A stretch of 22,017 nucleotides of DNA. Source: CAZPZZ01 sp964591245 (lineage in GTDB: Bacteria > Acidobacteriota > Vicinamibacteria > Vicinamibacterales > UBA8438). Below, piece by piece: positions 7,748 through 15,256 of this stretch. The number at the start of each line of letters is the position of its first letter. Position 1 is the first letter of the stretch. The position numbers were made by a program, and so were the translations under genes. Location: positions 1 to 22,017 of the forward strand of contig CAZPZZ010000062.1 of assembly GCA_964591245.1 (NCBI GenBank). The letters run 5' to 3'. Under the pieces are notes generated by a model, which saw only the letters and a program-made list of their open reading frames with translations, had not been told where the DNA came from and did no database searches.

Positions 7748-8668
7748 GCTTCCCCGACCTTCCGCGAGGACAGCGGGCGACGGGCCCCGGATGTCCCACA
7801 CGATGCGAAGCCACGAGAGCAGCGTCACGACGTAGTGGGTCGCGTCGATTTCCCACCAATAGAATCCCTGGCGCTCGGAGGTCGGGTAGCGGTGATGGTT
7901 GTTATGCCATCCCTCGCCGGCAGTGACGAGGGCGAGGAGTAACCCGTTTCGACTCGCGTCTCGGGTGGCATATCGACGTCGCCCAATTGTATGGCCTACG
8001 GAGTTGACGGCGAAGGTGACGTGGTACAGGACCGTGGTGCTCAGAAAGAATCCTACCGCCAGAAGTTCGAGCCCGGACGTGCCGAGGGTCGGCACGTTTT
8101 GTGCGAGTAGTTCGCCTGCGCAGAAGAGCGCGATGGCGAGCGCGATGGGCGCGACATAGTGGTGGCGGTCTAGCCAGCGCAGTTCAGGGAAGCGCATGAG
8201 ATCTGGAACCCACTCCGCGCGGGTCCGGTTGTGGGCCGGACACATGACCCAACCGACATGCGCCCAGAAGAACCCCCGGACACCGGGCGGATGTACGTCA
8301 GCGGCCGTGTCGGAGTGGCGATGATGACTTCGATGGTGACCGGCCCACCAGAGTGGTCCTCGTTGAGCCGCCGCGGCCCCAAGTACCGCCATGACGAACT
8401 GAAACGTTCGGGTGGTCTTGAACGACCGATGGCAGAAATATCGGTGATAGCCGCCTGTCAATCCAAACATGCGGGTCAGCAGTGTCGCGAGACCCACGAG
8501 CGCGGCGATGGGGCTGATCCCGCTCCATAGGACCAGGAGGCACCCGGCGTGTACGCCGATGAAGGGCACGTTTGCTCGCCAACTGACGCGGAGGTCTTCC
8601 TCACGTACAGCCACGGTATCCGGCCCACTCTGGAGTGGATCAAAGGTGTCGAGAGTTGTGTCCTTCAC
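7748..8668 (-). CDS. Membrane fatty acid (acyl-CoA type) desaturase, C-terminus lost in gap
   Basis: Integral membrane di-iron desaturase that introduces a double bond, probably delta-9, into a fatty acyl chain. The readable 307 residues contain all histidine boxes: HRYFCH (75-80, HX4H), HHRSHH (111-116, HXXHH type), the accessory NSVGH (222-226) and HNNHH (255-259, 'EGWHNNHHRYP'). Hydrophobic spans lie around 35-68 and 175-215. An in-frame ATG at 8701 exists, but GTG at 8668 has AGGAG at 8680-8684 about 11 bases upstream and gives the usual N-terminus, so I chose it. The C-terminus is cut by the N run; few residues should be missing given the family's length. It helps adjust membrane fluidity. 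Confidence 0.92.
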
Positions 8669-8792
8669 GTCGTTCCTGTCTCCTGAAGCTCCGCCGGCCA
8701 TCTAGATGAGGATGATGCTTCGCCTCTTCCACGTCAACTCATCGAACGTACGAGTGTGCGGATCTCCTGCACCGGAGAGGGAATTAACAGAG

Positions 8793-8834
8793 ATGAAACA
8801 GGAATGCCGCGAGTTCGTCATGACCGCCGTGTAG
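8793..8834 (+). CDS. Possible 13-residue mini-ORF with strong RBS
   Basis: ATG at 8793 opens a 13-codon frame (MKQECREFVMTAV) ending in TAG at 8832-8834. GGAGAGGG at 8774-8781 gives a ribosome binding site at good distance, better than anything before the next gene, which starts 18 bases after this stop. It could be a leader peptide or couple translation into the winged-helix gene. It is equally possible that it is chance; it has no recognisable family. Confidence 0.25.
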   Translation: MKQECREFVMTAV

Positions 8835-8851
8835 TGTGAAAAGCGTTGCCT

Positions 8852-9115
8852 ATGCCCATGAGCTGGTTTCTCAGAGAGTTACGTTTCCATACCGTGGAAG
8901 ACGGTGTCGAGTTGTTGCGCGCCGAGTATTTCGATAGCCCTCACCTGACGCTATCGGCGCTAGAGGTCGGTCGCCTTCTGGAGCTTGACCGAGAGACGAC
9001 GGTCTCGGTTCTTGACGCGTCCGTGCAGTCGGGGTTCCTGGAACGGTCGGCGGACGGGGAGTTTGTGCTGGCGTCGTGCTACGAGGGGAGCCCCGAGTTG
9101 GCGGCTGGAGGCTGA
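8852..9115 (+). CDS. Small winged-helix-like hypothetical protein
   Basis: An 87-residue product from ATG 8852 (ATG 8858 is also possible). The centre, 'LTLSALEVGRLLELDRETTVSVLDASVQSGFLER', has the spacing of a helix-turn-helix followed by a wing ('SADGEFVLA'), like the DNA-binding part of MarR/IclR-type regulators. It is acidic overall and has no effector domain. It stands alone between the desaturase gene, from which it diverges, and the TPR gene, whose 3' end it overlaps by 37 bases tail to tail. A role as a regulator of the divergent desaturase gene is conceivable but only inferred from position. I do not recognise a named family. Confidence 0.6.
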   Translation: MPMSWFLRELRFHTVEDGVELLRAEYFDSPHLTLSALEVGRLLELDRETTVSVLDASVQSGFLERSADGEFVLASCYEGSPELAAGG

Positions 9116-10251
9116 CTGGGTTCGCGGCGATCTGCGAGGGCGTCGACGATTGCGCGATGGGTGGGAAGCTCGGTCCAGAAGGCGTGTCGCTGGGCGGGGT
9201 CCGCAATATGGGCCGCCCGTTGCGTCAGACCGTCAGACGCGTGCTGCAGTAACGCCCGGGCCTGCGCCTCGTCGTGTTGGCGCAAGACCCGCGCGCAGAG
9301 GAGCATGTTCCTGAACGGGTCGAGTTCGCCTGGCGCCAGCGGCTCGTCACTGGTGAGGACGGTTTCGACACGAGACCGCGCCAGATCGTGGTCTCCTTGT
9401 TGGCGTGCCAGTTCGGCCAACTCGGTCAGGACCTCGGCCACCAGCGACGGTTGTTCCAGTGCCCGGCGCAAGTCGAGTGCCTCCGCCAAGGCCTGTTCGG
9501 CAGCGATGAGGTCTCCCTGTGCCGCGAGGATCCGTCCCTGCACTGACCGGGTCAAGGCCCGCGTATCTTTGGCTCCTAGCGTGTCGGCAACCTGCAAGCC
9601 CTCCTCGGACAAGTTTCGGGCGTGGTCGACCGTACCGTCGAGCAGGGCCAGAAACGCGAGGCGTGCGAGTGTGCGCCCTTCCAGCCAGCGATAGCCGATC
9701 TCGCGTGCGAGCTGCAGTGCCTGGTTATGCGCGGTGGTGGCTGTCATCCGGTCGCCTCGCGCGTAGGCCAATTCGCCCAGCAGGGCGAGGGTGAGGCTAT
9801 GTCCCTGGCGTGCACCGTGTTCTTCATACAAGGCCTGGGCCTGGTTTGCCAGGCGCTGGCTGTTGTCCAGATCACCCTGGCGCAGACCCAGCTCGGCCAG
9901 AATCCGGAGGCTGTTCGCCTGGACGTCGTGCAGCCCTGCCTCCTCGGCCAGCGTCCGGGCCTCTTCGATGTGGGCCTGTGCGGCATCGAACTGGCCTCGG
10001 TAGAGCAGTGAGCGCCCCCAGAGTTCTTGACCGCGTGCGGCGGCTCCGGTCTCACCCGCCTTCAGCGACAGCTCCACCGCATGCGAGGCCTGGGCGCTGG
10101 CCTCGGAGAAATTGCCCTGCGCACCCACGCAATACGCGCGTCCCAGAGCGACTTCGGCCTGTCTCTGGGGATCCACCAGCGTAGTGGCCAGCCGGTCCAG
10201 CAGTTCCAGGTCCTCCTGTTGCGCGTGGTAATCGCCCTGTAGGGCATACAC
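9079..10251 (-). CDS. Tetratricopeptide repeat protein, 5' end uncertain
   Basis: The 390 residues from GTG 10251 are almost wholly TPR helices, with many Ala/Leu/Gln-rich 34-40 residue units such as 'AYCVGAQGNFSEASAQASHAVELS', 'SLTLALLGELAYARGDRMTA' and 'GRILAAQGDLIAAEQALAEA'. The end, 'RAAHIADPAQRHAFWTELPTHRAI', matches the C-terminal tail usual in the TPR part of large multidomain (ATPase- or kinase-linked) regulators. No such N-terminal effector domain is present here. The open frame continues upstream of the GTG for 80 codons without any ATG, GTG or TTG. The gene follows recQ on the same strand. Likely a protein-interaction scaffold, possibly a remnant of a larger protein. Confidence 0.7.
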   Translation of the reverse strand: MYALQGDYHAQQEDLELLDRLATTLVDPQRQAEVALGRAYCVGAQGNFSEASAQASHAVELSLKAGETGAAARGQELWGRSLLYRGQFDAAQAHIEEARTLAEEAGLHDVQANSLRILAELGLRQGDLDNSQRLANQAQALYEEHGARQGHSLTLALLGELAYARGDRMTATTAHNQALQLAREIGYRWLEGRTLARLAFLALLDGTVDHARNLSEEGLQVADTLGAKDTRALTRSVQGRILAAQGDLIAAEQALAEALDLRRALEQPSLVAEVLTELAELARQQGDHDLARSRVETVLTSDEPLAPGELDPFRNMLLCARVLRQHDEAQARALLQHASDGLTQRAAHIADPAQRHAFWTELPTHRAIVDALADRREPSQPPAANSGLPS

Positions 10252-10491
10252 CCGCTGGCGCGTGTTGCGGAGGTCGTAGCACGTCGAGGTGTCCGTCGTC
10301 GGCGTGGCGAAGTGGTCACGAAAGATGATCTGGCGCTTGCGGCCTGGCCCGAGCGGGAAGGGATCATCGGGAATCAGGAGATCGAGCAGTGCGTACGACG
10401 CATCCGGCGTCGCATCGAAGCGGATCCCTACGAGCCCGTACGTCTCATGACCCGGAAAGGCATTGGTTATCAGCTCCTGTGACCACGGGCG
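10252..10491 (-). other. Open-frame extension of the TPR gene without a start codon
   Basis: In the frame of the TPR gene there are 80 open codons between the TGA at 10492-10494 and the GTG at 10251. Their third positions are mostly G or C as in real genes here, and the translation ('ETYGLVGIRFDATPDASYAL', 'LPDDP'-like and 'RKRQIIFRDHF' segments) reads as protein-like. No ATG, GTG or TTG occurs in this frame. A well-formed start signal, AGGAG at 10474-10478 and ATG at 10463-10461, is present but one frame off and would give only 11 codons. A frameshift (real or in the assembly) near 10430-10463 would join this start to the TPR frame. Confidence 0.4.
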
Positions 10492-10520
10492 TCACGGGTG
10501 CCTGCCGCGTGTCGTCCACG

Positions 10521-12425
10521 TCAGACCTCCGTGTCATCGGGACCGAGATCGGCGCTAGGGGGCAGGGGGTGTTCGGCGAGATAGTCTCGAATGACATCCA
10601 GGATGATCGGGCCGAGATCCTCTGCCTTGCGCGCACCGATGCCATAGACATCGAGGAGTTCGGCCGGGGTGGTCGGGCGTCGCCGGGCCAGGTCCCGGAC
10701 GGTATTGTCGTGAAAGACGACATAGGGCGGGACACCTCGTGCGCGGGCCACCTCCAGGCGGCACTGTCGTAACGCCTCGAAGAGGCCGGCATCGACGCCT
10801 TCCCACGCAGAGGGGTCACGGTCGAGCCGACGTCGGCGCTGACCGGGGGCGGGTCGGGGCAGGCGGTAGAGCTCGACGGGGTGCTGGCCCTTGAGGGCGG
10901 CGACACCGGTGTCGGTGAGCTGCAGCACGGGGTACGGGCCGTCGGTGCGCAGAAGGAGTTCCTGCTCGGTCAACTGGTCGAGAAAGCCCCGGAGCTCCGC
11001 GATCGGGACGTCGGCGAGGAGCCCGAACGTGCTCAGGCGTTCGTGGCGTTGCGCCGTGATCTGATCGCTGGAGCGGCCGCGCAGGACGTCGATGACGTGG
11101 CCCATGCCCCAGCGGTGGTCGAGCCGGACTACCGTCGAGAGAATTTTCTGGCTGATGGTGGTGGCGTCGTCGAGGCGCTCCAGCTCCTTGAGGCACCAGT
11201 CGCACGCCTCGCAGGTGTCGCGCGTATAGCGTTGACCGAAGTACTCGACGAGTACGCGATGCCGGCACCGCGTCCCGGCCGCATACCGCTCTATCTCCCG
11301 TAGTAAACGGCGGTTGTTGTCCGAGAGTTCGCCACTCTGTTCGAGCATCTGACGCCACTTGGCCATGTCGCCGCCAGAGTAGAGGAGGACGCACTCGGCC
11401 TCGAGTCCATCACGACCCGCTCGCCCCGATTCCTGCTGGTAATGTTCCAGCGAGCGTGGCGTGCCGGCGTGAATGACGAAGCGAATATTCGAGCGGTCGA
11501 TACCCATACCGAAGGCGACGGTCGCGACCATCACGTCGGCACGTTCTTCGAGAAAGGCTTCTTGATGCCGGTGGCGTGTGGCATCGGGGAGTCCGGCGTG
11601 ATAGGGCAGCGCGCGATGCCCGAGTTCCTCCAGCCACTGGGCGAGCTTCTCGACCTCACGCCGCGAAATACAGTAAATGATGCCGGCTTCGCCGACATGG
11701 CGGTCGAGCACCTGGCGTATCTGCGGCTTCAGGCCGGTACGGGCCCGCACGCGATAAACGAGGTTCGGCCGATCGAAGGACCCCACGAGCACGTCGGGGG
11801 TGCGCAGCGAGAGCTGCTGGGCGATGTCGTCTCGCACGCGCTGGGTGGCGGTGGCCGTGAAGGCGTGGACGCTGACGTCTGGAAATTCGTCGCGCAGCCG
11901 GGCCAGCTGCCGGTACTCGGGGCGAAACTCGTGTCCCCACTGACTGATGCAGTGGGCTTCATCCACCGCGATGAATCGCACGCCCCAGTCGGCGAGCTGC
12001 TGTCGAAACGCCGGACCCCCGTCGCCGACGAGGCGTTCGGGGGTGACATAGAGGAGGCGGCAGCGTCGCGCGTCGAGGTCGTGATAGACCTGCCGCCGTG
12101 CGTCCGCCGTCACCGAACTGTTGAGTGCGGCAGCGGGCACGCCGCTGGCGACGAGGCCGTCGACCTGGTCTTTCATCAGCGACACGAGTGGCGACACGAC
12201 GAGCCCCAGGCGCGGCTTCGTGCCGACCAGGGCGGGCATCTGAAAGCAGAGGGATTTGCCGCCGCCGGTCGGGAGCACCACGATGCTGTCGCGACCCTCG
12301 AGGTTCGCGAGAATCGCGGCGTGCTGTAGCGGCCTGAATTCACGGTAGCCCCAGTAGCGGACCAGGGTGTCGTGCAGCTCGGTATCGCGGCTCTCGGGCT
12401 GGGTGGGGGGCGTGGGTTCGGGCAC
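10521..12425 (-). CDS. recQ: ATP-dependent DNA helicase RecQ
   Basis: 3'-to-5' superfamily 2 DNA helicase acting in recombination and replication-fork repair. The 634-residue product has all parts: Walker A 'LPTGGGKS' (GGGKS 54-58), 'SPLVSLMKDQV', DEAH box at 155-158 followed by the RecQ aromatic loop 'CISQWGHEFRPEY', 'FTATAT', motif V 'VATVAFGMGID', motif VI 'QESGRAGRDG', the four zinc cysteines C387, C405, C408 and C411, an RQC winged helix (about 420-515) and a C-terminal HRDC domain (about 544-618). The start is GTG at 12425; the ribosome binding site is weak. It lies downstream of the DinB-family gene and upstream of the TPR gene on the same strand. Length and motifs are normal. Confidence 0.97.
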   Translation of the reverse strand: MPEPTPPTQPESRDTELHDTLVRYWGYREFRPLQHAAILANLEGRDSIVVLPTGGGKSLCFQMPALVGTKPRLGLVVSPLVSLMKDQVDGLVASGVPAAALNSSVTADARRQVYHDLDARRCRLLYVTPERLVGDGGPAFRQQLADWGVRFIAVDEAHCISQWGHEFRPEYRQLARLRDEFPDVSVHAFTATATQRVRDDIAQQLSLRTPDVLVGSFDRPNLVYRVRARTGLKPQIRQVLDRHVGEAGIIYCISRREVEKLAQWLEELGHRALPYHAGLPDATRHRHQEAFLEERADVMVATVAFGMGIDRSNIRFVIHAGTPRSLEHYQQESGRAGRDGLEAECVLLYSGGDMAKWRQMLEQSGELSDNNRRLLREIERYAAGTRCRHRVLVEYFGQRYTRDTCEACDWCLKELERLDDATTISQKILSTVVRLDHRWGMGHVIDVLRGRSSDQITAQRHERLSTFGLLADVPIAELRGFLDQLTEQELLLRTDGPYPVLQLTDTGVAALKGQHPVELYRLPRPAPGQRRRRLDRDPSAWEGVDAGLFEALRQCRLEVARARGVPPYVVFHDNTVRDLARRRPTTPAELLDVYGIGARKAEDLGPIILDVIRDYLAEHPLPPSADLGPDDTEV

Positions 12426-12485
12426 GGGCGTATCTCAGGGGCGTCGGCACCCGGAGGGAGCGGGGAGGAGCCCTGTCTGTCTCTC

Positions 12486-12560
12486 TGGCGTCGACGTGAC
12501 GCCGCCGCAGGGGTCGAGGCTCCTCACGGGTAGTGGCCGCTCACTCCGGATGCACCGGAG
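12486..12560. other. Two short hairpins in the dinB-recQ spacer
   Basis: GGCGTC (12486-12491) pairs with GACGCC (12497-12502), and CTCCGG (12544-12549) pairs with CCGGAG (12555-12560), each with a 5-base loop. Neither is followed by a T-run on the minus strand, in which both flanking genes are read. They may slow or end transcription between the DinB-family gene and recQ, or be chance structures in GC-rich DNA. Confidence 0.25.
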
Positions 12561-12579
12561 CGCGTTTTGTCCCGCGGGG

Positions 12580-13065
12580 TTACTTCGCGGGGCCGAGGCC
12601 GGCGCCCCGGCGCCAGGCCGCGATCTGGCCGAGATGATCCATTTCGTGGGAGGTCATGATGAAGGCGATCAGGGCGCCCACGGTGGGAAAGCTGGCCCGC
12701 ATATTTTCGTTGGGCTGCTCGGCATCGAGGACCGAAGACGCGACCGTGGGTAACGTCGCCTTCCAGATCTCGTGAACCTTTTCGAGTTCGGCGAGCAACT
12801 CGGCTTTGGAGGGGAAGAGGGAGCGGTCGTCACTGGGCGTCCCGCCGGTCTTGAAGATCTCGGTCCACCCGTCTGGTGGCGACCCCTCGATGCCGATCGC
12901 GGCGCCCACGCTGTACGCCGCCGTGATCATGTGCCCCAGACTCCAGGCGGGGTGATTCACCAGGTCATGGGGTTGGGCGCACATCTGATCTTCTGGGATA
13001 TCGTCTGTGAGTCGCTTGGCGATCACGAGCTGCAGGTCGTAGGCGTGAAAAAAGTGTGTGAGCAT
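12580..13065 (-). CDS. DinB family protein (putative metal-dependent enzyme)
   Basis: A 161-residue four-helix-bundle protein of the DinB/YfiT superfamily. The expected metal triad is visible: H45 in 'WSLGHM', and H140 and H144 in 'SHEMDHLGQ'. Known relatives bind zinc or nickel and include thiol transferases using bacillithiol or mycothiol, but most are uncharacterised. The ATG start at 13065 has AGGAG about 12 bases upstream. It diverges from the exported-protein pair to its right and precedes recQ by 154 bases on the same strand. Specific substrate cannot be told from sequence. Confidence 0.88.
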   Translation of the reverse strand: MLTHFFHAYDLQLVIAKRLTDDIPEDQMCAQPHDLVNHPAWSLGHMITAAYSVGAAIGIEGSPPDGWTEIFKTGGTPSDDRSLFPSKAELLAELEKVHEIWKATLPTVASSVLDAEQPNENMRASFPTVGALIAFIMTSHEMDHLGQIAAWRRGAGLGPAK

Positions 13066-13367
13066 CGGGAATCAGGTCTCCTGGGTAATCGTGAAGCGCG
13101 CAACTGACTGTCTGAGCGACAGCGGGGATACGTCTGCCATGGAGCGTTCGGCCTCGGGCGTGCGGGTGGTGCTGCGTGCGTCCCATTTTTCGGACGTCTT
13201 GCGAGTCATGTGCGCATTTCGCTGGGTAGTGGCCTCCGGCCCAGGATAATCCTGGCCGGACAGGCAGAGAGGCGCACGCCTCATACGGTGGTGATTATAG
13301 CGCCGGAGACTTGCACAAGCGCGCGGAAGCGAACAGACTGGGGAGCCATGGGCAAGAGGAGAGTGTG
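13066..13367. other. Divergent intergenic region with a large inverted repeat
   Basis: About 300 bases between the DinB gene (-) and the exported-protein pair (+). Short frames here read as low-quality shadows and I call no gene. It contains the imperfect 26-base inverted repeat at 13235-13260 (separate entry), an AT-rich GATTATAG at about 13291-13298 that could hold a -10 element for the + genes, and the ribosome binding site AGAGGAGA at 13355-13362. Confidence 0.55.
13235..13260. promoter_or_regulatory. Inverted repeat, candidate operator
   Basis: CCAGGAT at 13241-13247 and ATCCTGG at 13249-13255 form a perfect 7-bp inverted repeat around one base. Flanking TCCGG (13235-13239) and CCGGA (13256-13260) extend it to 12 paired bases with one bulged C. 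It lies in a divergent promoter region and has no adjacent T-run, so an operator for a dimeric repressor is more likely than a terminator. The cognate regulator is unknown. Confidence 0.45.
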
Positions 13368-13895
13368 GTGAGTGTACGTGGGTGGGCTTGGTGCTGGCTC
13401 GCGATGATCGGGGTGGCCGCTCCGGCGGCGGCACAGCGTCCCGATTTTTCGGGGATGTGGACGTTGGATCCGGCGGCGAGCGAGGTGACGACGCCTGCGT
13501 TCAGCGGTGGCCGGGGCGGCGATGACATTGGCCGGTTGTTCATCACGCACGCGGCGAATGACTCCGTCGTTGTCGGCACCGAGACCAACGGGATGAAGGC
13601 GTGGTCGTTCACGCCCGGGCGTACGCTCGTCGTGCCTGTCGGGCGGGACACGAGCATGGAGGTGGCGTCCCGGTGGGAGGGGACGCAGCTGATCGCGGAA
13701 GGGACCCAGGGTATGTTGACGATGTACGAGGTCATGTCCTTGAGTCCCGATGGCAACACGTTGACGATCGAGGTCACGAGTGCAACCCCGGAGGCGGAGG
13801 TGCGCAACCGGCTCGTGTATCGATTGAATCGACCGGTCGGACCTTGCAAGAGCTGGGCCATGCCCTGCAAGGACTTTCCGCAAGAGGTGAGATGA
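13368..13895 (+). CDS. Small exported protein of unknown function (FSG/W-type)
   Basis: The 175-residue product has a signal peptide (1-22, ending in 'AAPAAAQ') and then 'RPDFSGMWTLDPAASEV', an opening seen in many exported Acidobacteria proteins of unknown function. The rest is predicted beta-rich ('SMEVASRWEGTQLIAEGTQG', 'MSLSPDGNTLTIEVTSAT'), consistent with a small lipocalin-like barrel; that fold is my inference. Two cysteines near the C-terminus ('GPCKSWAMPCKDF') could form a disulfide. The start is the second of two GTG codons (13368), with AGAGGAGA about 6 bases upstream. Its TGA stop overlaps the ATG of the beta-propeller gene, so the two are translationally coupled and probably act together outside the cytoplasm. 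Confidence 0.8.
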   Translation: MSVRGWAWCWLAMIGVAAPAAAQRPDFSGMWTLDPAASEVTTPAFSGGRGGDDIGRLFITHAANDSVVVGTETNGMKAWSFTPGRTLVVPVGRDTSMEVASRWEGTQLIAEGTQGMLTMYEVMSLSPDGNTLTIEVTSATPEAEVRNRLVYRLNRPVGPCKSWAMPCKDFPQEVR

Positions 13896-15199
13896 CAGGT
13901 TTCCCATCGAGGTATCGGTGTCTACATGTGTGTGCGTGGCTGGCCATCGTGTGCTCTGCCGGGGTGGCGTCGGCGCAGGACGGGGAGTGGCGCCGCTGGG
14001 GGGGGGCGGGCGGTGATTTTGTGGTCGAGACCCGACAGCTGGCAGAGCGGTGGCCGGCGTCTGGCCCACGAGAACTCTGGAGCCGCACACTCGGTGCGGG
14101 GCACTCGTCTATTCTTGCGGTCGGGGACAGATTGTTCACGATGTACCGTGTGTCGCATAGCGAAGGCGGGGGTGCGCCGTGGACGCCGAACGACACCGTC
14201 CTGGCGCTGGATGCGAGTACGGGCGAGACGCTGTGGGAGTACACCTATCCGTCCATGAATCAGGACTTTGACCAGGGGGCGGGGCCGCATGCGACCCCCT
14301 TGCTCACGGACGGACGGCTCTTCACGATGGGGAGCAACAAGGAACTGCACGTCTTCAACCCTGAGACGGGTGCGTTGCTGTGGTCGAAGAATTTGATCAC
14401 AGATTTTGGGGCGCCGCCACTCTTGATCCGCTCGATGATCAAGCCCGGGTCGGGGATGAGTCCCATCCCGTACAAAGACACCATCCTGCTACAGGTGGGA
14501 GGGCCCGGACAGGCGGTGATGGCGCTCAGACAGGACGATGGCGAGGTGGTGTGGCGCAGCGGTAGCTTCCTGGTCTCGCACGCACCGATCGGTTTGATCG
14601 AGGTTGCGGGACGGACTCAGGCCGTCGCTTTTGCCGGTCAAGGTGTCTTCGGGCTGGACCCGGATACCGGGCAGGTGCTGTGGGGACATCCTCACGATGC
14701 CGGCAATGATTTCAATTTTCAGATACCGGTGTATGACGAGGAGACGCGGGTGTTGTTTTTCTCGTCCGGGTATATCGGCGGGAGCCAGGCGATTCGCCTG
14801 ATTCCCGACGGTGACCTCACCCATACGGAACTGCTGTGGAGTGACCGGCGGCTCCGATTCACCTTCCTGAATGTGCTGAAACTTGGCGACTTTATTTATG
14901 GCACCAGTGGTCAGGGGGCTACGGCCATCTTGACCGCGACCCATATGGAGACCGGCGAAACGGCCTGGCGCGAGCGCGGTTTCAGTCGAGCCACCATGGT
15001 GCACGGCGATGGGAAGGCTCTCCTGCTGGAGGAAGATGGAGACCTGTCATTGGTGCGCCTGAGCCCGAACGGGCTGGAGACACTGGCGACCACCCATCTC
15101 TTTACGACGCGGTCCTGGAGCGTGCCGACGCTCGTCGGGACGACCCTGTACGCGCGCGACCGCGAGCGGATCGTCGCGCTTGATCTGGGCGTGCCCTAG
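13892..15199 (+). CDS. Exported PQQ-type beta-propeller repeat protein
   Basis: The 435-residue product starts with a signal peptide (1-28, 'WLAIVCSAGVASAQ') followed by beta-propeller blades of the PQQ/WD40-like family. Blade signatures include 'VLALDASTGETLWEYTYP', 'LHVFNPETGALLWSKNL', 'VMALRQDDGEVVWRSG', 'VFGLDPDTGQVLWGHP' and 'ILTATHMETGETAWRERGF'. These are the aspartate-x-x-x-G-x-x-x-W closures of PQQ propellers; I see no clear dehydrogenase active site, so a binding or assembly scaffold is more likely than an enzyme. ATG at 13892 overlaps the upstream stop (ATGA); the longer open frame back to 13601 is a shadow of the upstream gene. The gene ends convergent to the DUF1552 gene. Confidence 0.9.
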   Translation: MTGFPSRYRCLHVCAWLAIVCSAGVASAQDGEWRRWGGAGGDFVVETRQLAERWPASGPRELWSRTLGAGHSSILAVGDRLFTMYRVSHSEGGGAPWTPNDTVLALDASTGETLWEYTYPSMNQDFDQGAGPHATPLLTDGRLFTMGSNKELHVFNPETGALLWSKNLITDFGAPPLLIRSMIKPGSGMSPIPYKDTILLQVGGPGQAVMALRQDDGEVVWRSGSFLVSHAPIGLIEVAGRTQAVAFAGQGVFGLDPDTGQVLWGHPHDAGNDFNFQIPVYDEETRVLFFSSGYIGGSQAIRLIPDGDLTHTELLWSDRRLRFTFLNVLKLGDFIYGTSGQGATAILTATHMETGETAWRERGFSRATMVHGDGKALLLEEDGDLSLVRLSPNGLETLATTHLFTTRSWSVPTLVGTTLYARDRERIVALDLGVP

Positions 15200-15256
15200 G
15201 TTCCCGTTTCGCTCACGCTGTTCCGGCGATCGGCACGGAAGAACCCGCCGGCCCGA

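Noticed and set aside
7377..7835. Frames running through the N gap
   Set aside because: Undetermined bases cannot support a frame; the sequence right of the gap belongs to the desaturase on the other strand.
11442..12329. 295-codon open frame on + opposite recQ
   Set aside because: It lies wholly antisense to a complete recQ with all helicase motifs; the translation is His/Gly/Val rich with no family features, as expected of a shadow in GC-rich DNA.
13058..13249. 63-codon open frame on + in the divergent region
   Set aside because: It begins inside the DinB gene, overlaps the inverted repeat and lacks a ribosome binding site.
13281..14090. 269-codon open frame on - opposite the FSG-type protein and propeller genes
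   Set aside because: Pro/Arg/His-rich shadow of two genes that have signal peptides, ribosome binding sites and a coupled junction.
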